Part shown: in pieces, positions 1-7,400 of the stretch
How positions within the stretch are numbered: the stretch's first letter is position 1
How the letters are laid out: each line of letters opens with the position of its first letter
Origin: Streptomyces sp. NRRL S-646
GTDB lineage: Bacteria; Actinomycetota; Actinomycetes; Streptomycetales; Streptomycetaceae
DNA length: 64,000 bases
NCBI RefSeq assembly: GCF_000720765.1
Contig: NZ_JODC01000003.1
Span: 434,001-498,000 of the forward strand
Direction: 5' to 3'
The notes under the pieces: generated by a model
Told to the model about the DNA's origin: nothing
Seen by the model: the letters and a program-made list of their open reading frames with translations, nothing else
Database searches by the model: none
Position numbers and translations under genes: made by a program

Positions 1-371
1 GAGGCCGCGGAGCCGGTCCGGTAGTACGCCACCTCGTGGGCAGCAGTCGAGCGGTCGCCGGCCGTGCGGAAGTAGATGCCGGTAGGGCGTGCCGGGTCCC
101 GTCGTACGGCGGTGACGTCGACGCCGTACGCCCCGATCGCCTCGACGAGGTGGTCGCCGAACCCGTCGGCGCCGACCCTGCTCACCCAGCGCACGGAGTG
201 CCCGGCGGCCGCGAGGGTGCAGGCCACGTTGGATTCCGCGCCGCCGATGGCGCGGTCGAAGGAGGGGACGTCGGCGAGGCGGCCGGGCCGGGAGGGCAGG
301 AACGTGACCATGGACTCGCCGAGCGTGACCACATCGACCACACCGGGGTTGCAGGGTCCGCTGACGGTCAC
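1..371 (-). CDS. PfkB-family sugar/2-keto-3-deoxygluconate kinase, N-terminal part
   Basis: This is the 5' part of a gene that runs off the left edge of the window, with about 123 codons visible. The start is taken as the GTG at 371, preceded by AGGAG ten bases upstream. The product begins VTVSGPCNPG and then shows the ribokinase/PfkB N-terminus: VVTLGESMVTFLP followed by the substrate-binding stretch AIGGAESNVACTLA. This family phosphorylates sugars or 2-keto-3-deoxy sugar acids with ATP in the cytoplasm. The gene is divergent from the deaminase/D-aminoacylase pair and shares a 137 bp intergenic region containing a palindrome. That context suggests a sugar-acid or D-amino-acid catabolic locus, with 2-keto-3-deoxygluconate as the likely substrate (inference). 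The ATP-binding C-terminus is not in view. Confidence 0.85.
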   Translation of the reverse strand, partial: MTVSGPCNPGVVDVVTLGESMVTFLPSRPGRLADVPSFDRAIGGAESNVACTLAAAGHSVRWVSRVGADGFGDHLVEAIGAYGVDVTAVRRDPARPTGIYFRTAGDRSTAAHEVAYYRTGSAA

Positions 372-461
372 GATCGTCGTAGCTCCTAGGTCTGCGCGGG
401 GTGGCGGCGGCTCCGTTGACCCCGCGTTGGCCGAGATGTTAGACAGCGGTAAGCGATATAC

Positions 462-475
462 GCAATGAGCATTGC
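462..475. promoter_or_regulatory. Perfect palindrome GCAATG-AG-CATTGC, putative operator
   Basis: A 14-base dyad with six-base arms lies between the divergent kinase and deaminase genes, 33 bases before the deaminase ATG. Its size and position fit an IclR- or GntR-type catabolic operator controlling both directions. No regulator gene is visible on this side, so the cognate factor is probably outside the window. Confidence 0.5.
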
Positions 476-508
476 ACACACTGCAACTCACCTGATCAGG
501 GAGGCCTC

Positions 509-1774
509 ATGGGCACGGAAGACCTCGCCCGGCTCGCCGGGGAACGCGTCGACCACCGGTTCAAGGGCCTCCCGCCGGACGCCGACGGCCTGACCGTCGG
601 CGAGCTGGCCGCCCAGCGCCGCAACCTCTTCACCGGCGGCTTCCCGACCCCCGTCCTCGCGCTGTCGGCCGAGCGCCTGGAGCACAACCTCGCGCTCATG
701 GAGACGTATGCGACGCGCCACGGCCTCGCCTTCGCCCCGCACGGCAAGACCACCATGGCCCCCCAGCTGTTCCGGCAGCAGATCGAGCGCGGCGCCTGGG
801 GCATCACGCTCGCCGTGCCCCACCAGGTCCGTGTGGCGCGGGCGTTCGGGATCCAGCGGGTCTTCCTCGCCAACGAGCTGGTCGACCCGGCCGCCCTGCA
901 GTGGATCTCGGCCGAGCTCGACGCCGACCCCGGGTTCCGTCTCGTCTGCTACGTCGACTCCGTGCGCGGGGTGGAGCTGATGGACGCTGCGCTGCAGGGG
1001 GCAGCCCGGCCGCTGGACGTCGTCGTCGAACTGGCGGCCGGTGAGGGCGCCCGTACCGGGGTCCGTACGGAAGCGGAGTGCGCGGCGATCGCCGATGCCG
1101 TGGCCGGTACGCGGACGCTGCGGCTCGTCGGGGTCGCGGGCTACGAGGGCGAGGTCCCGCAGGCCGACCCGGAGCGGGTGCACGCCTGGCTGCGGCGGCT
1201 GGTCGCGCTGGCCGTCGACTTCGACAGGGCGGGCCGCTTCAAGGACGCGGACGACATCGTCGTCAGCGCGGGCGGCAGCGCCTGGTTCGACGCGGTGGCC
1301 GACGTGTTCGCGGAGATCCCCGAACTCTCCGTCCCCGTCCTGAAGTTGCTGCGCTCCGGCGCCTACGTCTCGCACGACGACGGCCACTACCGAAAGCTCA
1401 CCCCCTTCAACCGGGTCCCGGAGGAGGGCGCCCTGGAGCCCGCCTTCCGGCTCTGGGCCCAGGTCGTCTCCCGCCCCTCCGCGGAGCAGGCCTTCGTCAA
1501 CGCCGGCAAGCGTGACGCGGCGTACGACCTCGACCTCCCCTTCGCCCAGGTCGTCCGCCGGGACGGCGCCGAGCGTCCGGCGACCGGCATCTCGGTGACC
1601 GCGCTGTCGGACCAGCACGCCTGGCTGCGGACGACGGACGAGGCGGACCTGGAGGTCGGGGACTGGCTGGGCATGGGTCTGTCCCACCCGTGCACGTCCT
1701 TCGACAAGTGGCAGCTGATCCCGGTGGCGGAGGCCGACGGCACGGTGGTCGACTACATCCGCACCTTCTTCTAG
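509..1774 (+). CDS. D-serine-deaminase-like PLP amino acid deaminase (alanine-racemase fold)
   Basis: The 421-residue product resembles the metal-dependent D-serine dehydratase (DSD1-like) and D-threonine aldolase family, which uses a fold-type III PLP barrel. Lys80 in APHGKTTMAPQ is the expected PLP Schiff-base lysine. A C-terminal HPC (His393/Cys395) supplies the metal-binding pair typical of DSD1-type enzymes. AGGGAGG five bases upstream of the ATG fixes the start. The D-aminoacylase gene follows after ten bases, so the two are almost certainly cotranscribed. The aminoacylase would release a D-amino acid and this enzyme would deaminate it to a 2-keto acid. The exact substrate cannot be read from sequence. 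Confidence 0.85.
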   Translation: MGTEDLARLAGERVDHRFKGLPPDADGLTVGELAAQRRNLFTGGFPTPVLALSAERLEHNLALMETYATRHGLAFAPHGKTTMAPQLFRQQIERGAWGITLAVPHQVRVARAFGIQRVFLANELVDPAALQWISAELDADPGFRLVCYVDSVRGVELMDAALQGAARPLDVVVELAAGEGARTGVRTEAECAAIADAVAGTRTLRLVGVAGYEGEVPQADPERVHAWLRRLVALAVDFDRAGRFKDADDIVVSAGGSAWFDAVADVFAEIPELSVPVLKLLRSGAYVSHDDGHYRKLTPFNRVPEEGALEPAFRLWAQVVSRPSAEQAFVNAGKRDAAYDLDLPFAQVVRRDGAERPATGISVTALSDQHAWLRTTDEADLEVGDWLGMGLSHPCTSFDKWQLIPVAEADGTVVDYIRTFF

Positions 1775-1784
1775 GGGGCAGGCC

Positions 1785-3431
1785 GTGGAGGAGCTGGTCA
1801 TCCGGGACGCGGATGTCGTGGACGGCAGCGGTGAGCCGTCGTACCGCGCTGACGTGGTGGTCGACGGCGGCAGGATCGTCTCGATCGTCAAGGAGGCGGC
1901 CGCCGCGGGCTGCCAGCGCCCCGAGGCGCGCCGGGAGCTGGACGCGGAGGGGCTGGTCCTCTCCCCCGGCTTCATCGACATGCACGCCCACAGCGATCTG
2001 GCCGTGCTGCGCGACCCGGACCACAGCGCGAAGGCCGCGCAGGGGGTCACGCTGGAGGTCCTGGGTCAGGACGGGCTGTCGTACGCGCCCGTCGACGACC
2101 GTACGCTCGCCGAGGTGCGCCGCGCGATCACCGGCTGGAACGGGTACGGCGACGACATCGACTTCGACTGGCGTTCCGTGGGCGAGTACCTGGACCGGCT
2201 GGATCACGGCTTCGACGGTCGGGGGATCGCGGTGAACGCGGCCTATCTGATCCCGCAGGGGACGGTCCGCATGCTGGCCGTCGGCTGGGAGGACCGCGAG
2301 GCGACCCCGCAGGAGCTCGACCGGATGCGGCAGTTGGTCGCCGAGGGCATGGAGCAGGGCGCCGTCGGCATGTCCTCCGGGCTGACCTACACGCCCGGCA
2401 TGTACGCCAAGGACGCCGAACTGACCGAGCTGTGCCGGGTGGTGGCCGAGTACGACGGCTACTACTGCCCCCATCACCGCTCTTACGGGGCGGGCGCCCT
2501 GGAGGCGTACGAGGAGATGGTGGCCCTGACCCGGGAGGCGGGCTGCGCACTCCATCTCGCCCACGCCACCATGAACTTCGGCGTGAACGAGGGCCGGGCA
2601 CCCGAGCTGCTGTCGCTGCTGGACCAGGCCCTGGCGGCCGGGGCCGACATCAGCCTCGACACGTACCCCTACACACCCGGCTGCACCACCCTCGTGGCGA
2701 TGCTGCCGAGTTGGGCGAGCGAGGGCGGGCCCGAGGCGGTCCTGAAGCGGCTTGCGGACGACGGGACCGCGGAGCGGATCCGGCACCACATGGAGGTCGT
2801 GGGCGCGGACGGCTGCCACGGCGTGCCCATCGAGTGGGACACGATCGAGATCTCGGGTGTGGCGGATGCGGGGCTGGGCGACTTCGTCGGCCGTACGATC
2901 CTGCAGTCGGCCCGGGCGCGCGGCGAGACGCCGTGGGCCACCGCCCGTCACCTGCTGCTGGCGGACCGGCTGGGCTCGACGATCCTCCAGCACGTGGGCC
3001 ACGAGGAGAACGTCCGGGCGATCATGCGGCACCGCGTCCACACCGGCGGCTCGGACGGCATCCTCCAGGGCACGAAGCCGCACCCGCGCGCCTACGGCAC
3101 CTTCCCGCAGTATCTCGGCCGGTACGTAAGGGAGTTGGGCGTGCTGTCGCTGGAGGAGTGCGTCGCCCACCTCACGTCGCGGCCCGCCGCCCGGCTGCGG
3201 CTGCCGGACCGGGGCCTGGTCCGCGAGGGCTACAAGGCCGACCTGGTGCTGTTCGACCCGCAGACGGTGGCCGCGGGGGCTACGTACGAGAATCCGCGCA
3301 CGCTTCCGACGGGCATTCCGTACGTCCTCGTCGACGGCCGGTTCGTCATTGCGGACGGCCGGCGGACGGACGTGCTGGCGGGTCGGGCGGTCCGTCGCAG
3401 TCCCGTGCGACGGAACGCCAACCGGCAGTGA
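1785..3431 (+). CDS. D-aminoacylase (N-acyl-D-amino-acid deacylase, amidohydrolase family)
   Basis: The 548-residue metallo-dependent amidohydrolase opens with the N-terminal beta-sandwich (MEELVIRDADVVDGSGEPSY). It then has the metal motif FIDMHAHSD with His67 and His69, and a C-terminal segment (REGYKADLVLFDP) that closes the composite domain. Family enzymes hydrolyse N-acyl-D-amino acids and related imino/N-carbamoyl substrates in the cytoplasm. The GTG start lies ten bases after the deaminase stop, with GGGGGCAGG as the likely ribosome site. The pairing with a D-amino-acid deaminase supports D-aminoacylase over dihydropyrimidinase or dihydroorotase. The convergent protease gene ends nine bases beyond this stop. 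Confidence 0.88.
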   Translation: MEELVIRDADVVDGSGEPSYRADVVVDGGRIVSIVKEAAAAGCQRPEARRELDAEGLVLSPGFIDMHAHSDLAVLRDPDHSAKAAQGVTLEVLGQDGLSYAPVDDRTLAEVRRAITGWNGYGDDIDFDWRSVGEYLDRLDHGFDGRGIAVNAAYLIPQGTVRMLAVGWEDREATPQELDRMRQLVAEGMEQGAVGMSSGLTYTPGMYAKDAELTELCRVVAEYDGYYCPHHRSYGAGALEAYEEMVALTREAGCALHLAHATMNFGVNEGRAPELLSLLDQALAAGADISLDTYPYTPGCTTLVAMLPSWASEGGPEAVLKRLADDGTAERIRHHMEVVGADGCHGVPIEWDTIEISGVADAGLGDFVGRTILQSARARGETPWATARHLLLADRLGSTILQHVGHEENVRAIMRHRVHTGGSDGILQGTKPHPRAYGTFPQYLGRYVRELGVLSLEECVAHLTSRPAARLRLPDRGLVREGYKADLVLFDPQTVAAGATYENPRTLPTGIPYVLVDGRFVIADGRRTDVLAGRAVRRSPVRRNANRQ

Positions 3432-3440
3432 GCTACGGGG

Positions 3441-4310
3441 CTACGGCTTGGGCAGAGTGCAGCCTGCGGCGCTCAGGTTCAGCTTGTTGCCGGTGGTGAA
3501 GCAGGCCGGGATCTGGTAGGTCTCCTCGGCGTAGTTGATGCCCTGACGGACGGTCACGTTGCCGCTCGCGTCGACCTCGCAGGGGTTGTTCTCGGTGCAG
3601 CGCTCGCCGTCCTCGTTGCCGGTGTTGTTGACGGCGACGACCTTGCCGGTGGCGTTGTCGACGACGGGGGAGCCCGAGGTGCCGCCGATGGTCTGGCAGG
3701 CGGAGGTGTAACGGAGCGAGTCCTTCCAGGTCCAGTCGCCCTCCTTGAGGCGGTAGACGAAGCCGTCGACGTTGCAGGCGTACGTCTTCTTCCAGTAACC
3801 GGAGACGACCGTGATCGCGGTGCCCGCGGTCGGGTGCGTGTCCTGCACGGTGAGCGGGCTGATGCCGTACGTGCTCTTGATCTTCGCGTAGGTCGTGGTG
3901 AGCTGGTAGATCGTGACGTCGGTGTCCGTCATCGTCGAGTACGCGACCTTGCTCGCGCGCAGCGTCCCGACCTTGGTGGCGGAGGAGTTGAGCAGGCTGA
4001 AGGTACGGCTGGAGGCCTGGTCGACGATGACCTCGCCCGGCTCCGGGAACCCGGTCTCCAGGCAGTGGCCGTTGGTCATGACGAGCGCCGGGTCGGTGTC
4101 CGCGGAGTTCGGGAAGCGGATGACGGACCCGGAGCAGTTGCTGAGCGCCACGGTGCCGGCGAAGTTGACGGCCTTGATCGTGGGCGTGGCCGTCCGGGTC
4201 GTCGTCTTCGTGGCCGCGCCGTCCGTGAGCAGGGGCGCCGCGACCGCGGGCGCCATGCCCGCCCCGGTTATCACCAGGGTCGAGAGCACGGCGAGGAGAG
4301 GCTTCTTCAT
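3441..4310 (-). CDS. Secreted trypsin-like serine protease (S1/V8-like)
   Basis: The 289-residue exoprotein has a Sec signal peptide (MKKPLLAVLSTLVITGAG, cleavage near APAVAA). The catalytic triad is visible: His82 in VMTNGHC, Asp131 in DTDVTIYQL and Ser214 in GGTSGSPVV. Paired cysteines suggest disulfides. The reading frame is open further upstream to 4406, but the signal peptide and GAGGGG upstream favour the ATG at 4310. This is a stand-alone gene convergent with the D-aminoacylase. It is probably an extracellular peptidase of V8/glutamyl-endopeptidase-like or trypsin-like specificity; the specificity pocket cannot be judged here. Confidence 0.88.
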   Translation of the reverse strand: MKKPLLAVLSTLVITGAGMAPAVAAPLLTDGAATKTTTRTATPTIKAVNFAGTVALSNCSGSVIRFPNSADTDPALVMTNGHCLETGFPEPGEVIVDQASSRTFSLLNSSATKVGTLRASKVAYSTMTDTDVTIYQLTTTYAKIKSTYGISPLTVQDTHPTAGTAITVVSGYWKKTYACNVDGFVYRLKEGDWTWKDSLRYTSACQTIGGTSGSPVVDNATGKVVAVNNTGNEDGERCTENNPCEVDASGNVTVRQGINYAEETYQIPACFTTGNKLNLSAAGCTLPKP

Positions 4311-4453
4311 GTGGGGGTCCCCTCTTGCGACTTGGGCGACCGGAGATTTTCCGGCCGCCCATAGTTTTGACATGTGCATTGTGAGGGGAGAAGGGTGGTT
4401 GGGCAAGGAGTTGCTTCAGGACCCCCTGCTCCACAGGGTCAACCTATCGAGCC

Positions 4454-5155
4454 CTACGGCTGCTTGGGACCCTTCGTAGCACCCTGACCGTGTCCGGGCT
4501 TGCTGCCGGAGCGGCCGGGGGGCAACGTGCTCCCGGCGGGCGTGGGTGTCGTCGTGGCGCCCGTGGCGGAGGTCCCGGCCGAGGGCTCCCGGGTCGCGCC
4601 CTCGGACACGGTGGGGCTCGTGGACGCGCTCGGGCTCGGGGAAGCCGCCGGGGACAATTCCACTCCCCCACCGGACGACCGGCCGGTGGCCGCCCCACCG
4701 GAGGACTGCGAAGCCGTGGGCCCGCCGGAGTCGCCGACCGCCGGGGTCGTGCTCTCCTCCTTGCCCTGCGCCCCACCGGAGGGCCCGGAGGAAGACCCGC
4801 CGAAGGAAAACCCACCAATCAGGGCGACAACCACACCGCCGGCAACCACAGCCCCCTTAAGGGCGCGGGACGGTATCGATATGCGGCTCCGCCGCGTGGG
4901 CGCGACCAGCCCCCACACACCTGCAGACGACCGACGGCCCGTCCCTCGCCTCCCGCCGGAGCGCTTCGGCTTCCGCCGGGAAGGCCTGTCCACCACCGGA
5001 GCCATCTCGCGCGTCTCGTCGTACGCGTTCAGCCACCCGTGCGCGACGGCCGGATCGGCGTATTCCTCGTACGAGGGAGCCCATTCCGGCTGCGGGTGGT
5101 ACACGTTCGGCGGGCCCTGAGGTGTCCCGTTTTCGTACTCGGGTGGCCTGGACAT
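4454..5155 (-). CDS. Single-pass membrane protein with Ser/Thr/Pro-rich exterior and an embedded repeat-derived segment
   Basis: The 233-residue protein of unknown function has an N-terminal Pro/Tyr-rich cytoplasmic part. A basic stretch (RRKPKRSGGRRGTGRR) follows, then one membrane helix at about 101-120 (GAVVAGGVVVALIGGFSFGG). The C-terminal domain is low-complexity and Ser/Thr/Pro/Gly-rich, as in wall-spanning proteins. Residues 81-101 (starting WGLVAPTRRSRIS) are encoded by a copy of an intergenic-type repeat that recurs outside genes at 57026-57085. That segment was therefore probably acquired by repeat insertion in frame. No enzymatic domain was recognised. Confidence 0.7.
   Translation of the reverse strand: MSRPPEYENGTPQGPPNVYHPQPEWAPSYEEYADPAVAHGWLNAYDETREMAPVVDRPSRRKPKRSGGRRGTGRRSSAGVWGLVAPTRRSRISIPSRALKGAVVAGGVVVALIGGFSFGGSSSGPSGGAQGKEESTTPAVGDSGGPTASQSSGGAATGRSSGGGVELSPAASPSPSASTSPTVSEGATREPSAGTSATGATTTPTPAGSTLPPGRSGSKPGHGQGATKGPKQP
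4855..4914. repeat. Streptomyces-type intergenic repeat lying inside a coding sequence
   Basis: Read on the minus strand this about 58 bp unit matches 57026-57085 nearly base for base. Shared pieces are GGGGGCTGGTCGCGC, the inner dyad GCGGCGGAGCCGC, then ATATCGATAC and CCGCGCCC. Here it contributes codons 81-101 of the anchored protein. The copy at 57 kb is intergenic. Confidence 0.75.
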
Positions 5156-5280
5156 GACCGCGCATTGTAGGGACGGGCGGGACCCATGGGACAGCTACCG
5201 GCGATAACAGCCCAAACCCCACGTCTCACGTGGCGGATAACACGGGCCAAGACGCGTTACCGGGCCGTAAGCTCCCAGAC

Positions 5281-6492
5281 ATGCAGGTGATCCAGTCGAC
5301 CAAGCTCGCCAACGTCTGTTACGAGATCCGGGGCCCGGTGCTCGAGGAGGCGATGCGGCTGGAAGCGGCCGGTCACCGCATCCTCAAGCTGAACACCGGC
5401 AACCCGGCGGCGTTCGGCTTCGAGTGCCCCCCCGAGATCCTTGAGGACATCCTCCGCAACGTGTCGACGGCGCACGGCTACGGCGACGCGAAGGGCCTGC
5501 TGGCCGCCCGCCGGGCGGTCGTCATGCACAACCAGACCCTCGGCATCGAGACGGACGTGGAGCACGTCTTCGTGGGCAACGGCGTCTCCGAGCTGATCGT
5601 GATGGCCATGCAGGGCCTGCTCGACGACGGCGACGAGGTCCTCGTACCGTCGCCCGACTACCCCCTGTGGACCGCCGCGGTCTCACTCTCCGGCGGCACG
5701 GCCGTGCACTACCGCTGCGACGAGCAGTCCGACTGGATGCCCGACCTCGCCGACGTGGAGCGCAAGGTCACCGACCGCACCAAGGCGATCGTCATCATCA
5801 ACCCCAACAATCCGACGGGGGCCGTCTACGACGAGGCGATGATCAAGGGGCTCACCGACATCGCCCGCCGCCACAACCTGCTGGTCTGCTCGGACGAGAT
5901 CTACGACAAGATCCTCTACGACGGCGCCACGCACACCCCGACCGCCGCCGTCGCCCCCGACCTGCTGACCCTCACCTTCAACGGCATGTCGAAGGCATAC
6001 CGGGTGGCGGGCTACCGCGTCGGCTGGATGTCGATCTCCGGACCGCGCGCCCACGCGGACTCGTACATCGAGGGTCTGACGATCCTGGCGAACATGCGCC
6101 TGTGCGCGAACATGCCGGGGCAGCACGGCGTGGTCGCCGCGCTGAGCGGGCGGCAGACCATCAACGACCTGGTGCTGCCGGGCGGGCGGCTGAAGGAGCA
6201 GCGCGACGTCGCGTACGAGCTGCTCACTCAGATCCCGGGCGTGACCTGCGTGAAGCCGAAGGGCGCGCTGTATCTCTTCCCGCGCCTCGACCCCAAGGTG
6301 TTCAAGATCAGGGACGACCGGCGGATGGTCCTGGACCTGCTGCGCCGCGAGAAGATCATGGTCGTGCAGGGGACCGGGTTCAACTGGTCCGAGCCCGATC
6401 ACTTCCGGGTCGTCACCCTGCCGTCGGTCGGGGATCTGCGGGACGCGGTCACCCGGATCGGGAACTTCCTCGACGGTTACAGCCAACTTTAG
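5281..6492 (+). CDS. PLP-dependent class I/II aminotransferase (AlaT-like)
   Basis: The 403-residue fold-type I aminotransferase shows a substrate/PLP motif NPNNPTG (174-180) and the Schiff-base lysine Lys238 in NGMSKAYRVAGYR. SDEIYDKILY carries the PLP-phenol contacts. The N-terminus MQVIQSTKLANV matches the family start. A GTG at 5230 would add 17 unconserved residues. There is no strong ribosome site before 5281, so a leaderless message is possible. The family (AlaT/AlaA-like) typically interconverts alanine and pyruvate with glutamate/2-oxoglutarate. The gene is followed by a small unrelated gene and appears monocistronic. Confidence 0.88.
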   Translation: MQVIQSTKLANVCYEIRGPVLEEAMRLEAAGHRILKLNTGNPAAFGFECPPEILEDILRNVSTAHGYGDAKGLLAARRAVVMHNQTLGIETDVEHVFVGNGVSELIVMAMQGLLDDGDEVLVPSPDYPLWTAAVSLSGGTAVHYRCDEQSDWMPDLADVERKVTDRTKAIVIINPNNPTGAVYDEAMIKGLTDIARRHNLLVCSDEIYDKILYDGATHTPTAAVAPDLLTLTFNGMSKAYRVAGYRVGWMSISGPRAHADSYIEGLTILANMRLCANMPGQHGVVAALSGRQTINDLVLPGGRLKEQRDVAYELLTQIPGVTCVKPKGALYLFPRLDPKVFKIRDDRRMVLDLLRREKIMVVQGTGFNWSEPDHFRVVTLPSVGDLRDAVTRIGNFLDGYSQL

Positions 6493-6539
6493 ACGAAATC
6501 TAAGCTAGGATGGTTTCCTGACTGCACAGGAGGCCATCC

Positions 6540-6953
6540 ATGTACGAACCGATCCGCACCAAGTCGGTCCACAGCACGATGGCCGGCACCACCTCCGACT
6601 TTCCGCACCGGTCCCGTGAGGAGGAGCTGGACATCCAGCTCGCGGGTCATCTCGGGGCGCTGCTCGCCGTCACGGACGAGCTGCGGGCGGCTGTCCCTGC
6701 CGAGGAGCTGGACGCCGCGGCAGAGCGGCTCGCCGCGGAGGTGACGCGGCTGCGGGGCGGGCATCCGCCGGTTCGCATGACGACACCGGCCGACGACGAC
6801 ATCGTGACCCTGCATCGGCGGGCCCATGCACTCGCCGGGCGCGCACTGGTGGTCGCCGCCTCCCGCGCCGACACGGCGGCCGCGATTCTCGCCGCCGAAC
6901 AGATGGACGTCCACGCGGCGGCTCTCGAGCCGCGCGAGCTCGCGTCCCACTGA
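6540..6953 (+). CDS. Conserved small helical protein of unknown function
   Basis: The 137-residue soluble protein has an excellent ribosome site (AGGAGG, eight bases before ATG). It is predicted mostly helical and Ala/Glu/Arg-rich, with a disordered first 25 residues. There is no signal peptide or membrane segment. A small dyad (TTAGA-CGAAA-TCTAA) about 40 bases upstream may mark its promoter or operator. No known domain was recognised. It stands alone between the aminotransferase and a repeat-rich intergenic region. Confidence 0.7.
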   Translation: MYEPIRTKSVHSTMAGTTSDFPHRSREEELDIQLAGHLGALLAVTDELRAAVPAEELDAAAERLAAEVTRLRGGHPPVRMTTPADDDIVTLHRRAHALAGRALVVAASRADTAAAILAAEQMDVHAAALEPRELASH

Positions 6954-7093
6954 GCCCTCCGGGCTCCCTTGACGGCCCCGGTCCGCGTGCACCCGCAGCG
7001 ACGCGCGGACCGGGCGCCACAGCACTGCGTTGGCTTGGGCCGGGGTGCCTATTCGCCGTTGGGTTCGTGTTGCTTGGCGGCTGCGGATTCGTT

Positions 7094-7188
7094 GTGGCTG
7101 ATCGCGCAGTTCCCCGCGCCAGTAAGGGCGCGGCTGCACTGCAGCGGCTTTTGCCTTTAGGGGCGCGGGGAACTGCGCGACAAGCCAC
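7094..7188. repeat. Imperfect inverted repeat of the Streptomyces CGCGCAGTTCCCCGCGCC type
   Basis: Arm 7094-7120 and arm 7162-7188 are complementary at 25 of 27 positions and carry the core GCGCGGGGAACTGCGCG. The intervening 41 bases hold a smaller dyad (GGCTGCACTGCAGC). This core is a common intergenic palindrome in Streptomyces genomes (family knowledge). It may form a cruciform or RNA hairpin. Confidence 0.75.
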
Positions 7189-7237
7189 GACGCACCCGCA
7201 CCCGCACCCGGCAGATCACAGGCACCCCAACGGCGAA

Positions 7238-7287
7238 GGCCTGTCGTCGCCTTTCCGCCGGGGCGGACGGAAAGGCGACGACAGGCC
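7238..7287. terminator. Perfect 20 bp hairpin, bidirectional terminator of pckG and the upstream small gene
   Basis: Arms 7238-7257 and 7268-7287 are perfectly complementary (GGCCTGTCGTCGCCTTTCCG and its reverse), with a ten-base loop. It lies between convergent genes. There is no clear U-tract, as is usual for Streptomyces hairpin terminators. Confidence 0.75.
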
Positions 7288-7400
7288 ACGAGCCACGTAC
7301 GCCGTTGTACGCGGCCTCGCCGTACCTCACCGCGGCCGGCCGTGACGATCACTGGTCAGGGCACATCCCAACCGGCCGCGGAGCTTTCCCGGAGGGGACC

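Larger units (their letters stand above)
6954..7400. other. 447 bp intergenic region filled with palindromic repeats
   Basis: This convergent region between the small helical protein and pckG holds no credible gene. It contains two structures listed separately: an imperfect 27-base inverted repeat (7094-7188) and a perfect 20 bp hairpin (7238-7287). A short direct repetition of CACCCGCACCCGCAC lies between them. Confidence 0.7.

Noticed and set aside
488..2050. Long minus-strand open frame opposite the deaminase and D-aminoacylase genes
   Set aside because: It is a high-GC shadow. The plus-strand frames have recognisable PLP and metal motifs and ribosome sites; this frame has none.
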